This document shows, piece by piece, positions 36,876-47,201 of a DNA stretch of 64,000 nt. Source of the stretch: an uncultured Gammaproteobacteria bacterium (GTDB taxonomy: Bacteria > Pseudomonadota > Gammaproteobacteria > Arenicellales > JAANXG01); the NCBI GenBank assembly GCA_947259175.1, contig CAMYKW010000001.1, positions 81,897 through 145,896 of the forward strand, read 5' to 3'. The notes beneath the pieces are model-generated. The model saw only the letters and a program-made list of their open reading frames with translations. It ran no database searches and had not been told where the DNA came from. The stretch's first letter is position 1. Each line of letters begins with the position of its first letter. The position numbers and the translations under genes were made by a program.

Positions 36876-37954
36876 AACGACGCCCGCGGATAGGCGCCAA
36901 GCAACTTGACCACCGCCGCCTCTGTTTCCAATTCCGTCAGCACCTCGGAAACACGCCGTTCTTTTGCATGACCCTCGATATCTATGAAAAAGACGTACTC
37001 CCACAAACCTTTTCGCGATGGCCTCGACTCTATTCGCGTCAAACTGACCTCGTGTTTTGCCATTGGCGCCAACAATCGATACAGGGCCCCGGGTTTATTC
37101 TGGCTGGACACCAGTAGACTGGTCTTGTCGTCACCGCTCGGTTCAACCTCGGTTGTTCCAACGATGAGAAACCGTGTGGTGTTGTCAGGGTCGTCCTCGA
37201 TATCGGAAATCAATACCTTCAAACCGTAGATCTCCGCAGCGGCGCTGCTGGCGATCGCGGCGAGATCCGGGCTCTGTGCAGCTTTCTCGGCGGCCTCGGC
37301 ATTGCTGTTGGTGGCTATTGTATCCACTGACGGCAGATTATTAGACAGCCAGCGCCGACACTGCGCCAAAGACTGACCATGAGCCAATACCTTTTGAATT
37401 TGGCCGATTGATTCCGCATTGCTCAATAGCTGATGGCGCACACGCAACAGAACTTCGCCACATATTTTTAGATTGGAATCTATAAACATGTCCAGGGTAT
37501 GGGTCACGACACCTTCGGTTGAGTTCTCCACCGGTACGATCCCGTAGTGCGCCTGTTGTTTTTCCACCGCATAAAACACCTCGTCAATGGTCGGCAACGA
37601 CAGACACTTGACCGAGTGGCCAAAATGCTTGATCGCAGCATTATGGGTGTAGGTCCCGTGCGGCCCCAGAAACGCGACGGTTATTGATGCTTGAGCGGCG
37701 AGGGATACGGACATGATCTCACGAAACAAGCGGGCCATGTCATCATCCGACAGAGGACCCTGGTTTCGTTCTATGATGGCGCGGAGAATACGCGCTTCCC
37801 TTTCTGGCCGGTAGAAACACTCCGACCCGGAACGGGCCTTCACTGCCGCTATTTGTTTGGCGACTTTGACGCGCTCATTGATCAAGTCCTGGATCTCGCG
37901 GTCGAACTGATCAATCTGCTGACGAAGCACCTCTAGTTCTTTTTCTTCCGACAT
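36872..37954 (-). CDS. pheA: Chorismate mutase / prephenate dehydratase (P-protein)
   Basis: A bifunctional 360-residue enzyme for phenylalanine synthesis. The N-terminal ~90 residues are an AroQ chorismate mutase (LRQQIDQFDREIQDLINER). The dehydratase domain follows (VAFLGPHGTYTHNAA, VENSTEGVV, and NTTRFLIVG). A C-terminal ACT domain (about 275-355, containing the ESRPSRKGLWEYVFFID segment) gives phenylalanine feedback control. The ATG at 37954 gives the usual N-terminus. Confidence 0.96.
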   Translation of the reverse strand: MSEEKELEVLRQQIDQFDREIQDLINERVKVAKQIAAVKARSGSECFYRPEREARILRAIIERNQGPLSDDDMARLFREIMSVSLAAQASITVAFLGPHGTYTHNAAIKHFGHSVKCLSLPTIDEVFYAVEKQQAHYGIVPVENSTEGVVTHTLDMFIDSNLKICGEVLLRVRHQLLSNAESIGQIQKVLAHGQSLAQCRRWLSNNLPSVDTIATNSNAEAAEKAAQSPDLAAIASSAAAEIYGLKVLISDIEDDPDNTTRFLIVGTTEVEPSGDDKTSLLVSSQNKPGALYRLLAPMAKHEVSLTRIESRPSRKGLWEYVFFIDIEGHAKERRVSEVLTELETEAAVVKLLGAYPRASL

Positions 37955-37985
37955 GGCCGGCGTCCGCAAGAAGTATGCCCGGAGT

Positions 37986-39149
37986 TTACAACACCCTTGC
38001 CATCATGACCCCATCAATTCGACGCACCCTCTCCCGGGTGGTCTCGGGAATCGGACTATCCGTATCCACGATTGTGTACGCGATATCGCCCCTCGATTGA
38101 TTGATCATGTCATGAATATTGAGATTCGCATCCGCCATTGCGGTGGAGATCTGTCCCAGCATGTTCGGCACATTGGCGTTGGCTATGATCAAACGGTGCG
38201 GGGATCCCCGGGGTAAATTGACCTCGGGAAAATTTACGGAATTTCTGACAATTCCGTTTTCAAGAAACTCTCTTACCTGCGTCGCGACCATGACCGCGCA
38301 ATTGTCTTCCGCTTCCTGCGTCGATGCACCCAGATGCGGAAGCGCCACTACGCCCTTGCAGCCCTTGGTTGCGTTGTTTGGAAAATCGGTGACATATGCG
38401 CTGATGATCTCATCGTCTATCGCTTTGCACACCGCCTTGTCGTCAACCACTCCTTCGCGTGCAAAATTCAATACCGTAGCCGACGGTTTCATCTGGCGAA
38501 TGTTTTCCGCATTGATCATGTGCCGCGTGCCATCGGTCAACGGTACATGAAACGTAACGAAATCCGATTTCGACAATAAACGATCTATCGTGTCGGCCCT
38601 TTCCACCGTCGAAGAAAGTTGCCACGCGCCCTCAACCGTAAGCATCGGGTCGTAACCGATCACGTCCATGCCGAGTTCGATGCATATGTTGGCCACCGAC
38701 CGGCCTATGGCGCCCAGTCCAATCACGCCCATCATTCTTCCCGGCAATTCGAAACCAGCGAATCGTTTCTTACCGGCCTCGACCGCTTTGGCAAGGTGCT
38801 TGTCGTCTCCGTTCAACTTCCGCGTGTAATCCCACGCGTCGCACAGGTTCCTGCAAGCCAGCAACAATCCCGCAACTACCAGCTCTTTCACAGCATTGGC
38901 ATTCGCGCCGGGAGCGTTGAATACCGGAATTCCCAGGCTGCTCAATTTGTCGACGGGAATGTTGTTTACCCCGGCGCCGGCGCGTCCCACGGCCTTGAGC
39001 GTTTCAGGAATTTCCATGTCGTGCATCTGAAAAGAACGAAGGAGTATGGCGTCCGGTTTCCCGTCCGAGTCGGATATACGATAATTGTCGTGAGGTAAGC
39101 GGTCCAATCCCAGCGGAGAAATGTTGTTCAGGGTAAGTATTCGATACAT
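37986..39149 (-). CDS. serA: D-3-phosphoglycerate dehydrogenase
   Basis: A 387-residue enzyme that oxidises 3-phosphoglycerate, the first step to serine. It has the NAD-binding GVIGLGAIGRSVANI, a catalytic region with ALPHLGASTQEAEDNC, and a C-terminal ACT-like domain (about 315-387, IIANANVPNMLGQIS). It is the short type of SerA. The ATG at 39149 lies one base after the serC stop. SerC performs the next step, so the pair is a functional unit. Confidence 0.95.
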   Translation of the reverse strand: MYRILTLNNISPLGLDRLPHDNYRISDSDGKPDAILLRSFQMHDMEIPETLKAVGRAGAGVNNIPVDKLSSLGIPVFNAPGANANAVKELVVAGLLLACRNLCDAWDYTRKLNGDDKHLAKAVEAGKKRFAGFELPGRMMGVIGLGAIGRSVANICIELGMDVIGYDPMLTVEGAWQLSSTVERADTIDRLLSKSDFVTFHVPLTDGTRHMINAENIRQMKPSATVLNFAREGVVDDKAVCKAIDDEIISAYVTDFPNNATKGCKGVVALPHLGASTQEAEDNCAVMVATQVREFLENGIVRNSVNFPEVNLPRGSPHRLIIANANVPNMLGQISTAMADANLNIHDMINQSRGDIAYTIVDTDSPIPETTRERVRRIDGVMMARVL

Positions 39150-39150
39150 T

Positions 39151-40236
39151 TCAAGCAAACCTTCGCTGAAAATCGATCATGAATTCAACCAACGCGTCTA
39201 CGCCTTCCTCGGGTACCGCGTTGTAAATACTTGCACGCAAACCGCCGACCGAACGGTGCCCTTTCAACGCCGCCAGGCCGGCTTGCTGGGCGCGCACCAG
39301 AAATTCCGACTCTAAATCTTTTTGCGCCAGGCTGAAGGTAACGTTCATCCAAGATCGACACGCTGGATCTATATGATTACCGTAAAAACCGTCCGAGCCA
39401 TCGATACACGCATAGAGTTTGCCCGCTTTCCGCTCGTTAATCGCGGCCATCGCGGCAAGCCCGCCTTGGTTCTTCAGCCACTGGAACACCAGACCGGACA
39501 CGTACCAGGCAAAAGTCGGCGCGGTATTCATCATCGATCCGCTATCCGCTTGTTTCTTGTAATCGAACAGGCTGGGCGCAATTTCAGCGGTTCGGCCGAG
39601 CAGGTCGTCACGCACGATTACTACCGTAACCCCCGCGGGTCCGATATTTTTTTGCGCCCCTGCATAAATAACGCCGAATTTCTCTACCTCGATCGGCCGC
39701 GACAATATCGTCGACGACATGTCGGCCACCAGCGGCACGTCTCCGGTGTCAGGAGTCCAATGAAACTCCACACCACTGATGGTCTCATTAGGTGTGAAGT
39801 GGACATACGCGGTATCGGAGTGCAGCTGCCAGCTCGATTGCGGCGGTACTGTCGTGAAGTCGGAATCCTCGCTGCTTGCCGCGATGTGGACTTTGGCGAA
39901 CCGCTCCGCCTCGGCGATGGCCTTCTTTGACCAGTGCCCGGTGTTTATGTAGTCGGCCACCCGTTTGCCGCCGAGCAGATTCATAGGAACCATGGCGAAT
40001 TGCAGCGTGGCACCACCTTGTAGAAACAACACTTTGTAACCGTCAGGTATTTCCAGCAACTCGCGCAGATCGGCCTCCGCGCACTCCGCGATGCTGATAA
40101 AATCCTTGCTGCGATGGCTGATCTCCATCACCGAAGCGCCGGCGTTGTCCCATTCCAAGAGTTCGTCGCGAGCCGTCTCGAGAACGGCCTGCGGTAGCGC
40201 GCCTGGTCCAGCGCTGAAGTTATACACCCGGCTCAA
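39151..40236 (-). CDS. serC: Phosphoserine aminotransferase
   Basis: A 361-residue PLP enzyme that makes phosphoserine from phosphohydroxypyruvate and also serves pyridoxine synthesis. It begins VYNFSAGPGALPQAVL and holds the PLP lysine in YAGAQKNIGPAG. The start is a TTG at 40236, backed by a strong AGGAGGT ribosome site seven bases upstream, so an ATG is not needed. It lies 33 bases after gyrA, as in many gammaproteobacteria. Confidence 0.96.
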   Translation of the reverse strand: MSRVYNFSAGPGALPQAVLETARDELLEWDNAGASVMEISHRSKDFISIAECAEADLRELLEIPDGYKVLFLQGGATLQFAMVPMNLLGGKRVADYINTGHWSKKAIAEAERFAKVHIAASSEDSDFTTVPPQSSWQLHSDTAYVHFTPNETISGVEFHWTPDTGDVPLVADMSSTILSRPIEVEKFGVIYAGAQKNIGPAGVTVVIVRDDLLGRTAEIAPSLFDYKKQADSGSMMNTAPTFAWYVSGLVFQWLKNQGGLAAMAAINERKAGKLYACIDGSDGFYGNHIDPACRSWMNVTFSLAQKDLESEFLVRAQQAGLAALKGHRSVGGLRASIYNAVPEEGVDALVEFMIDFQRRFA

Positions 40237-40269
40237 AGTTGCACCTCCTCGTCGTCTGGAATTCCAAAG

Positions 40270-42837
40270 TTATTCTTTCTCGGCGACTGGCTGCCCGTTG
40301 GCCTCTACAACCTTTTCCATGCTGACTAATCGCTCGTCTCGTTGCAGGTCTATCAGCCGCACTCCTTGAGTATTTCTTCCCTGGGTAGAAACTTCGGCAA
40401 CCCGAGTACGAATCAAGATCCCGACATTGGTGATGAGCATCACCTCGTCATTGGCATGCACCAATTTGGCACCCACAACCGGTCCGTTCCGTTCGTTGAC
40501 CTGAATCGATATGACACCCTGGCCTCCCCGACCCTGTACAGGATAATCAGCGACAGACGTCCTCTTTCCGTAGCCGTTTTCGGTACTCGTCAGCACGCTG
40601 TCCTGGGCGTTTTCCCCGCTGTTTGCAATAATCAAGGAAATCACCCGCTGACCTGATTTGAGCACAATTCCCTTAACGCCGCGTGCGGTGCGGCCCATCG
40701 CGCGCACACCGGATTCCTTGAAGCGAATCACTTTTCCGGCATTGGTAAACAAAAACACGTCCTGCTCGCCATCTGTCAGCGCGACCCCCACCAGGTGAGT
40801 GTTCGCTCGCAGATCAATGGCAATAATCCCGGAGCTGCGCGGCCTTGAGAACTCCCCCAACGGCGTCTTTTTGACCGTGCCATCGGTCGTGGCCATAAAG
40901 ATGAATTTACCTTGCTCGAAGCCTTGAACGGGAAGCACCGCGGTAATCTTCTCGCCTTCCTGCAGCGGAAGCAGATTCACCAATGGTTTGCCGCGGGCCG
41001 TGCGGCCGGCTTGAGGCAGCTGATAAACCTTTAACCAATAGACTTTGCCCCGATTGGAGAAACACAGAATCATATCGTGGGTGTTGGCCACGAACATTCG
41101 CTCCACGAAATCCTCTTCCTTGGTGCGGGTTGCCGTCTTTCCTCTCCCGCCTCTTCGTTGTGCACGATAATCGGACAATGGTTGCGATTTCGCATAACCG
41201 GCGTGGGAAAGCGTCACCACCACGTCTTCTTCAGCGATCAAATCTTCCGTGGATAAATCGACTTGATCCTGGAGGATTTCGGTTCTTCGTTCGTCGCCGT
41301 ATTTGTCGCGGATTGCAAGAAGCTCTTCGCGGATCACGCGCAACAGTCGATCGGTACTCTGCAATATGTCCAGCAAGTCTCTGATTCGCTCCAGGATCTC
41401 CTCAAATTCCTTGCGCAGCTTGTCTTGCTCCAGACCCGTTAGTCGGTGCAGTTGCAAGTCGAGAATCGCCTTGGCCTGTGCCTCGGAGAGGTGATAGCCG
41501 TCCTCGAGCAACCCGCATCCGGCATCCAGACCATCAGGACGTGAAAAAGATGAATCGGCGCGTGCCAGCATTTCCGTGACGATGCCCGGATCCCACACCG
41601 TAGTTACAAGTCTTTGCCTGGCCTCACTGGGACTCGAAGAGGATTTGATCAGGGCGATAATCGGATCAATGTTGCTAAGAGCGACGGCCAGACCTTCCAG
41701 CGTGTGGGCCCTCTCCTTGGCTTTACGAAGTTCATAGATCGTGCGCCTGGTGACGACTTCCCGGCGATGCCGTATGAACTCTTCGAGCAACTGCTTGAGA
41801 TTGAATACCGCCGGTTGATTTTTACTCAACGCAACCATATTGATGCCGAACACACTTTCCATCTGCGTGTGCCGGTATAGATTGTTCAGGACGACTTCGG
41901 GAACCTCTCCCCGGCGCAGTTCGATTACCATGCGCATGCCGCTTTTATCGGACTCATCGCGAAGTTCGGAAATCCCCTCGATGCGCTTCGCCTTTACCAG
42001 TTCCGCGATCTTTTCCAGCAGGCGCGCTTTATTCACCTGATAGGGCAACTCGGTGACAATAATCGCCTGGCGGTTGCGCTTTTCATCCACCTCGATCATC
42101 GTACGGGCGCGAACATAGATTTTTCCGCGCCCCGTGCGATACGCCTGATGTATGCCGAGATTCCCGTTGATGATTCCCGAGGTCGGGAAGTCCGGCCCGG
42201 GCACGTACTCCATCAATTCCTGAACTGACAACTCCTCGTTGTCAATCAGCGCAATGCACCCGTTGATCACCTCTGTGAGGTTATGCGGTGGAATATTGGT
42301 AGCCATGCCGACCGCGATGCCCGAAGACCCATTGACCAACAGATTGGGCACCCGGTTGGGAAGCACCAGCGGCTGCACCTCGGTCTCGTCATAGTTCGGC
42401 CCGAAATCCACGGTTTCCTTATCGATATCCGCGAGCATCTCATGGGCGATCTGAGTCAAACGGATCTCGGTGTAGCGCATCGCCGCCGGGGAATCCCCGT
42501 CGACCGACCCGAAATTACCCTGCCCGTCGACCAGCGGATAACGCATTGAAAACGGTTGCGCCATGCGTACGATGGTGTCGTACACCGCGACATCCCCATG
42601 GGGATGATACTTGCCGATTACGTCACCCACGACCCGGGCGGATTTCTTGTAGGGTTTGTTCCAGTCGTTTCCGAGCTGGGACATGGCGTACAGAACGCGC
42701 CGATGCACCGGTTTGAGGCCGTCCCGGACATCGGGCAAAGCACGACCCACGATTACGCTCATCGCGTAATCCAGGTATGACTGCCGCATTTCCTGCTCCA
42801 AATTGGCAGGAATTGTCTCTTTCGCGAATGGTTCCAT
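40270..42837 (-). CDS. gyrA: DNA gyrase subunit A
   Basis: An 855-residue type II topoisomerase subunit. The catalytic tyrosine is Tyr122 (AAMRYTE), preceded by the quinolone-pocket region [13 protein letters not shown]. Numbering matches E. coli, and residue 83, normally Ser, is Val here (codon 42591-42589), while Asp87 is kept. The C-terminal beta-pinwheel has GyrA-box-like repeats (QRRGGRGK) that wrap DNA. It starts the run of genes reading into serC. The promoter must lie in 42838-43014 but no clear hexamers were found. Confidence 0.97.
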   Translation of the reverse strand: MEPFAKETIPANLEQEMRQSYLDYAMSVIVGRALPDVRDGLKPVHRRVLYAMSQLGNDWNKPYKKSARVVGDVIGKYHPHGDVAVYDTIVRMAQPFSMRYPLVDGQGNFGSVDGDSPAAMRYTEIRLTQIAHEMLADIDKETVDFGPNYDETEVQPLVLPNRVPNLLVNGSSGIAVGMATNIPPHNLTEVINGCIALIDNEELSVQELMEYVPGPDFPTSGIINGNLGIHQAYRTGRGKIYVRARTMIEVDEKRNRQAIIVTELPYQVNKARLLEKIAELVKAKRIEGISELRDESDKSGMRMVIELRRGEVPEVVLNNLYRHTQMESVFGINMVALSKNQPAVFNLKQLLEEFIRHRREVVTRRTIYELRKAKERAHTLEGLAVALSNIDPIIALIKSSSSPSEARQRLVTTVWDPGIVTEMLARADSSFSRPDGLDAGCGLLEDGYHLSEAQAKAILDLQLHRLTGLEQDKLRKEFEEILERIRDLLDILQSTDRLLRVIREELLAIRDKYGDERRTEILQDQVDLSTEDLIAEEDVVVTLSHAGYAKSQPLSDYRAQRRGGRGKTATRTKEEDFVERMFVANTHDMILCFSNRGKVYWLKVYQLPQAGRTARGKPLVNLLPLQEGEKITAVLPVQGFEQGKFIFMATTDGTVKKTPLGEFSRPRSSGIIAIDLRANTHLVGVALTDGEQDVFLFTNAGKVIRFKESGVRAMGRTARGVKGIVLKSGQRVISLIIANSGENAQDSVLTSTENGYGKRTSVADYPVQGRGGQGVISIQVNERNGPVVGAKLVHANDEVMLITNVGILIRTRVAEVSTQGRNTQGVRLIDLQRDERLVSMEKVVEANGQPVAEKE

Positions 42838-43014
42838 CTAACTTGGGAGTTATACCAACACCGGACCGGGAATGAGGGGGGTTATTCCGACCCGGTTAAC
42901 ACCAGAGTACCGCCGGGAAGTATATCACGACGTCATATCGCGACGCAGCAATGTTCAATGTCGGCTATACTACGCGCCCAACGAATTAACTCACGATTGA
43001 CCAGACTTAAGAGA
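42838..43014. promoter_or_regulatory. Divergent gyrA/cysC intergenic region
   Basis: This 177-base gap must hold both divergent promoters. I see TATACT boxes on the minus strand at 42924-42919 and on the plus strand at 42966-42971, each five of six matches to a -10, but no matching -35 hexamers. No gene is visible. Confidence 0.35.
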
Positions 43015-43629
43015 ATGAACCAACTACCCAACCCACACAACCTCACCTGGCACCACGCCACAGTGACTCGACACCGCCGGGAGCAATTAAACGGTCACCG
43101 CGGCGGCATCGTATGGTTTACCGGGCTGTCTGGGGCCGGCAAGTCCACCATCGCCCATAGCGTTGAAGAGCATCTGCATCAAATGGACTGTCGCACCTTT
43201 GTATTCGACGGCGACAATGTGCGCCACGGATTGTGCTCGGACCTCGGATTCAGTCCCGCCGACCGCCATGAAAACCTGCGTCGCATCGGCGAGATGGGCA
43301 AACTATTCGCCGAGGCGGGCATTATCGCCCTAACTGCATTTATTTCCCCATTCCACTCTGATCGAGAAATGGTCCGGAACTTGGTTGCCAGCGACGATTT
43401 CCTCGAGATCTATTGCCGCTGCCCCCTCGAAGTCTGCGAAGACCGGGACGTCAAGGGTTTGTATCGTCGCGCGCGGGCCGGTGAAATCAAGGAATTCACC
43501 GGAGTGTCAGCCCCCTACGAAGAGCCGGTTAACGCGTCGCTGGTGATTGACACCGACCGGATGGACGTCGAACAGTCCACCCAATTGGTATTAAAGCTGA
43601 TCGCCGAACGGGGAATCGTCCCCGCCTGA
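43015..43629 (+). CDS. cysC: Adenylylsulfate (APS) kinase
   Basis: A 204-residue enzyme that makes PAPS, the universal sulfate donor. It has the P-loop [13 protein letters not shown], the motif [16 protein letters not shown], and the [10 protein letters not shown] and GVSAPYEEP segments of CysC. The ATG at 43015 follows a short AAGAG ribosome site. It is encoded alone, without cysD/cysN, and directly before two sugar-nucleotide genes. In such a setting CysC often supplies PAPS for glycan sulfation, but no sulfotransferase is visible here. Confidence 0.95.
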   Translation: MNQLPNPHNLTWHHATVTRHRREQLNGHRGGIVWFTGLSGAGKSTIAHSVEEHLHQMDCRTFVFDGDNVRHGLCSDLGFSPADRHENLRRIGEMGKLFAEAGIIALTAFISPFHSDREMVRNLVASDDFLEIYCRCPLEVCEDRDVKGLYRRARAGEIKEFTGVSAPYEEPVNASLVIDTDRMDVEQSTQLVLKLIAERGIVPA

Positions 43630-43658
43630 CTTGATCCGGCGGTACCGGGAGTCCGTCC

Positions 43659-44783
43659 TTGGACATTAGCTTTGTCGATCTGAACCAACAGTTCCGCCGG
43701 CTCGAGCCCGAATTGAGACGACGGTTCGATAACGTCTTTGCCCATGGCCAATACGTCATGGGACCGGAGATCATGGAGCTGGAACGTGAATTGGCGGATT
43801 TTGTCTCCGTCAGGCGCGTCATTGGCTGTGCCAGCGGCACGGACGCGTTGCTCATGCCACTCATGGCCTACGAAGTTGGGCCCGGAGACGCGATATTCAC
43901 CACCCCATTCACATTCATCGCGACCGCCGAGGTGATCGCCTTGCTGGGCGCGACGCCGGTGTTCGTCGACATCGACCCGCAGACCTTCAATATCGATCCG
44001 GCGAGTCTCGCGCGGTCGGTGGAGCGCGTCCTGGCCGCCGGTACGCTGCGGCCGCGGGGGATCATTCCGGTGGATTTATTCGGCGTTCCCGCGGACTACG
44101 ACGCCTTGAAGCCGATTGCGGATCAGCACCAGCTGTTCGTATTGGAAGACGCGGCGCAGAGTTTCGGCGCCTGGTACCACGGCCGGCGCGCCGGAAGCCT
44201 GGGCGATGTTGCGGCCACAAGCTTCTTCCCTGCCAAGCCGCTCGGCGCATTCGGCGACGGCGGCGCAATATTCACGAATGACGATGATTTCGCCGATGCG
44301 CTGGGTTCCATACGCGTCCACGGGCAGTCCGGTGACCGATACAACAACGTCCGTATCGGCTTGAACGCCAGGTTGGACACCCTGCAGGCCGCCGTTGTGT
44401 TGGCCAAGATGAAGGTATTCGAGGATGAACTGGACACCCGGCAGCGCGTAGCCGCGCGTTATTCCGAGCGACTACGCGACAACGTGCGTGTCCCGCACGT
44501 ACCCGAAGGCATCGTCAGCTCCTGGGCGCAGTACTCCATTGTTTCCGAACACCGCGACGATATTCGCTCGGCACTGACATCCGCCGGCATTCCCACTGCT
44601 ATTTATTATCCGATACCTTTACACTTACAGTCAGTTTTCGCACATCTCGGTCATCGAGTCGGCGACTTCCCCATCTGCGAGGAGATTTCCGCGAAGATCT
44701 TCAGCCTTCCCCTGCACCCCTATCTCAGCGACGCACAGATAGATCTGATTTGTGACCGGATCATTGCCGCCGTCCGCGTCTAG
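43659..44783 (+). CDS. DegT/DnrJ/EryC1-family sugar aminotransferase (WbpE-like)
   Basis: A 374-residue PLP enzyme that aminates a keto-sugar nucleotide. The PLP lysine is Lys193 in SFFPAKPLGAFGDGG; VLEDAAQSFGA (161-171) holds the PLP-nitrogen Asp. The N-terminal DLNQQFRRLEPELRR and the HGQYVMGPEI segment resemble WbpE, which works on UDP-3-keto-GlcNAcA. The start is a TTG at 43659 with a GGGAG ribosome site eight bases before it; no upstream ATG is in frame. With the next gene it suggests a 3-amino uronic acid sugar, though the matching oxidase and acetyltransferase are not nearby. Confidence 0.88.
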   Translation: MDISFVDLNQQFRRLEPELRRRFDNVFAHGQYVMGPEIMELERELADFVSVRRVIGCASGTDALLMPLMAYEVGPGDAIFTTPFTFIATAEVIALLGATPVFVDIDPQTFNIDPASLARSVERVLAAGTLRPRGIIPVDLFGVPADYDALKPIADQHQLFVLEDAAQSFGAWYHGRRAGSLGDVAATSFFPAKPLGAFGDGGAIFTNDDDFADALGSIRVHGQSGDRYNNVRIGLNARLDTLQAAVVLAKMKVFEDELDTRQRVAARYSERLRDNVRVPHVPEGIVSSWAQYSIVSEHRDDIRSALTSAGIPTAIYYPIPLHLQSVFAHLGHRVGDFPICEEISAKIFSLPLHPYLSDAQIDLICDRIIAAVRV

Positions 44784-44784
44784 C

Positions 44785-46092
44785 ATGTCAGGCAAACAAC
44801 AATTAATCGAAAAATTAGGCGACCGTTCGGCGGTGATAGGCGTCGTGGGTCTGGGCTATGTCGGATTGCCGTTATGCGTACGTTGTGTCGATGCCGGGTA
44901 TCGAGTGATCGGTTTTGACACCGATCCGGAAAAAATCACGGCATTACTCGAAAACCGCAGTTACATCGAACATATCGATCTCGGGAACCTGCTTCCGGCG
45001 GGTGAACGATTCCATCCAACCGGCGATTTCTCCCAGTGTACGGAAACCGACGTCATTGTACTGTGTGTTCCCACGCCTTTGAACGCCCACCGTCAGCCGG
45101 ATCTGTCCTATGTCATCGGTTCTGTAAACGCCGTCGCTCCGTATCTACATCCGGGCCACGTGGTCTCTCTGGAGAGCACGACATACCCCGGCACCACCGA
45201 GGAAGAGGTTCGTCCGCTGTTGGAGAAACCCAATTTCAGGTGCGGCGAGGATTTCTTTCTCGTGTATTCACCGGAACGGGAGGACCCGGCGAATCCCGAG
45301 TTCACGACACGCACCATCCCCAAGATTGTCGGCGGTAGTTCTCCGGCATGCCTCGAAATAGGACGCGCGTTCTATGGAAATATCGTCGATGAAGTGGTGC
45401 CGGTTTCATCCACGCAAACCGCGGAGATGGCCAAGATCCTGGAAAACACCTATCGCGCCGTGAATGTCGCGTTGGTGAACGAGCTCAAGCTCGTCGCCGA
45501 CGCCATGGGCATCGACATCTTTGAAGTGATCCGCGCCGCGGCGACAAAACCCTTCGGTTTTACCGCCTTTTATCCGGGGCCGGGTTTGGGTGGGCACTGT
45601 ATCCCGATAGACCCGTTTTATCTGACCTGGAAGGCACACAGCTGCAATATCGCGACGAAATTCATCGAGCTGGCCGGTGAGATCAATACGCAAATGCCGG
45701 ACTACGTCGTATCCAAGATAATGGAAGCTCTCAACGACCGGGGAAAGGCGGTGCGTGGGGCGAAAGTACTGGTGCTCGGCGCTGCATACAAGAAAAATGT
45801 TGACGACGTGCGCGAATCACCCAGCCTCGTCATTATCGAACAACTTCTTACGTTGGGGGCGGAAGTGTCGTACGCAGACCCTCATGTGCAGCGTATTCCC
45901 AAAATGCGTAAGCACGATCTCGCCATGGAGAGCGTGCGCATCAGCCCGGAAATTCTTGCCGCATGTGATTGTGTCCTCGTCGCCACCGACCACGACCGGT
46001 TCGACTGGCGGATGATCGCGCGCCATGCCCCGTTGATCGTGGACTCGCGGGGGGTCTATCCAAGCGGTATGGCCAACTTGTATCGCGCCTAG
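44785..46092 (+). CDS. Nucleotide-sugar 6-dehydrogenase, UDP-GlcNAc type (WbpA-like)
   Basis: A 435-residue dehydrogenase with the NAD loop GVVGLGYVGLPL, the LESTTYPGTTEE segment, and the catalytic GPGLGGHCIPIDPFYL. The latter form is typical of the UDP-HexNAc group (WbpA, WecC), unlike Ugd elsewhere in the window, which carries GCGYGGSC. The likely product is UDP-GlcNAcA or a related uronic acid. The ATG at 44785 lies one base after the aminotransferase stop. A longer frame to 44752 overlaps that gene and is not preferred. Confidence 0.92.
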   Translation: MSGKQQLIEKLGDRSAVIGVVGLGYVGLPLCVRCVDAGYRVIGFDTDPEKITALLENRSYIEHIDLGNLLPAGERFHPTGDFSQCTETDVIVLCVPTPLNAHRQPDLSYVIGSVNAVAPYLHPGHVVSLESTTYPGTTEEEVRPLLEKPNFRCGEDFFLVYSPEREDPANPEFTTRTIPKIVGGSSPACLEIGRAFYGNIVDEVVPVSSTQTAEMAKILENTYRAVNVALVNELKLVADAMGIDIFEVIRAAATKPFGFTAFYPGPGLGGHCIPIDPFYLTWKAHSCNIATKFIELAGEINTQMPDYVVSKIMEALNDRGKAVRGAKVLVLGAAYKKNVDDVRESPSLVIIEQLLTLGAEVSYADPHVQRIPKMRKHDLAMESVRISPEILAACDCVLVATDHDRFDWRMIARHAPLIVDSRGVYPSGMANLYRA

Positions 46093-46124
46093 GCACCAAG
46101 GATCGCGGAAGCTGGCGAAGAGAC

Positions 46125-46149
46125 TTGTCCTGAGCGTAGTCGAAGGATC
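46125..46149 (+). repeat. Short dispersed repeat-like sequence
   Basis: TTGTCCTGAGCGTAGTCGAAGGATC is a variant of the TCCTGAGC...GTCGAAGGA sequence that recurs between genes in many bacterial genomes. It sits in the 68-base gap where two gene sets converge. No open frame or T-run is present. Confidence 0.55.
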
Positions 46150-46160
46150 GGACCCGCGCG

Positions 46161-47201
46161 TCAATCGAACAACGCCCGAATACCCGCCGCGTCAGGCGCG
46201 TTCACGACGCCCTTCTCAGTGACCAGGCAGTCGATCAATTCAGCTGGAGTGACATCGAATACGGCATTGATCGCACATGCCCCGGAGGGCGCGACGCGCC
46301 GCCCGCCGCAACTTAGAACTTCCTGTTGGTCTCTTTGCTCCAATTCGATATCGTCGCCGTTAGCCAGGCTCCTATCGATAGTGCTCGTCGGCGCCACCAC
46401 CATGAACCGCGCCCCGTGTTGGCGTGCCAATACCGCAAGCGAATAAGTGCCGATCTTATTGGCGACGTCACCATTGCCCGCCACCCGGTCGGCACCGACG
46501 ATGACCCAGTCCAGACCAAGGCGGCGCATGACATGCGCCGCCGCTGAATCCGGCAGCAGCGTAACCGGGATGTCGTCTTGCAGCAATTCCCAGGCGGTCA
46601 GACGCGCGCCTTGCAGCCACGGACGGGTCTCGCCGGCAAAGATTTGTTTGATTTTTCCCGCCGTAAAACCGGCGCGAATGACCCCCAGTGCGGTGCCGTA
46701 ACCCCCGGTCGCCAAAGCTCCGGCATTACAATGGGTCATAACGCTGGCGTCCTGATCCAACAGATCAGCGCCCAAGGCGCCCATACGGCGATTGGCTGCG
46801 ATGTCTCGCTGGTGAATGGACTTGGCTTCGGCCTCGATGAAATTCAGCGGGTCATGATCCGGCGCCATGGCGATGGTATTACGCATTCGGTCCACCGCCC
46901 AACGCAGATTGACCGCGGTGGGCCGCGCGTCACCCAGCTGCCGCAGATCCGCGTCAATCGATGTACGCCATTGCCCGGGGTTGTCACCTATATGAGCCCG
47001 CGCCGCCAGCACCACCGCATAGGCAGCGGTAATGCCGATCGCCGGTGCGCCGCGCACCACCATATCGCGAATCGCGCGTGTTGCGTCACCACAACGGTCG
47101 ATGAACAGATACTCCGTCCGTTCCGGCAACAAACGCTGATCCAGCAGCACCAGCCGGTCGCCCGACCATTCGATGGCGCGTACTTTTTCGCTGGTCATCA
47201 T
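46161..47201 (-). CDS. mtnA: S-methyl-5-thioribose-1-phosphate isomerase
   Basis: A 346-residue enzyme of the methionine salvage pathway that converts methylthioribose-1-phosphate to methylthioribulose-1-phosphate. It has RDMVVRGAPAIGITAAYA, the cysteine region VMTHCNAGALATGGYGTALG and the aspartate region IVGADRVAGNGDVANKIGTY. The ATG at 47201 (or 47198) is preferred to a GTG at 47207. It is divergent from the MTA deaminase gene, and consumes the product of the phosphorylase encoded near 3 kb. In Pseudomonas it is adjacent to gyrA; here three genes separate them. Confidence 0.95.
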   Translation of the reverse strand: MMTSEKVRAIEWSGDRLVLLDQRLLPERTEYLFIDRCGDATRAIRDMVVRGAPAIGITAAYAVVLAARAHIGDNPGQWRTSIDADLRQLGDARPTAVNLRWAVDRMRNTIAMAPDHDPLNFIEAEAKSIHQRDIAANRRMGALGADLLDQDASVMTHCNAGALATGGYGTALGVIRAGFTAGKIKQIFAGETRPWLQGARLTAWELLQDDIPVTLLPDSAAAHVMRRLGLDWVIVGADRVAGNGDVANKIGTYSLAVLARQHGARFMVVAPTSTIDRSLANGDDIELEQRDQQEVLSCGGRRVAPSGACAINAVFDVTPAELIDCLVTEKGVVNAPDAAGIRALFD

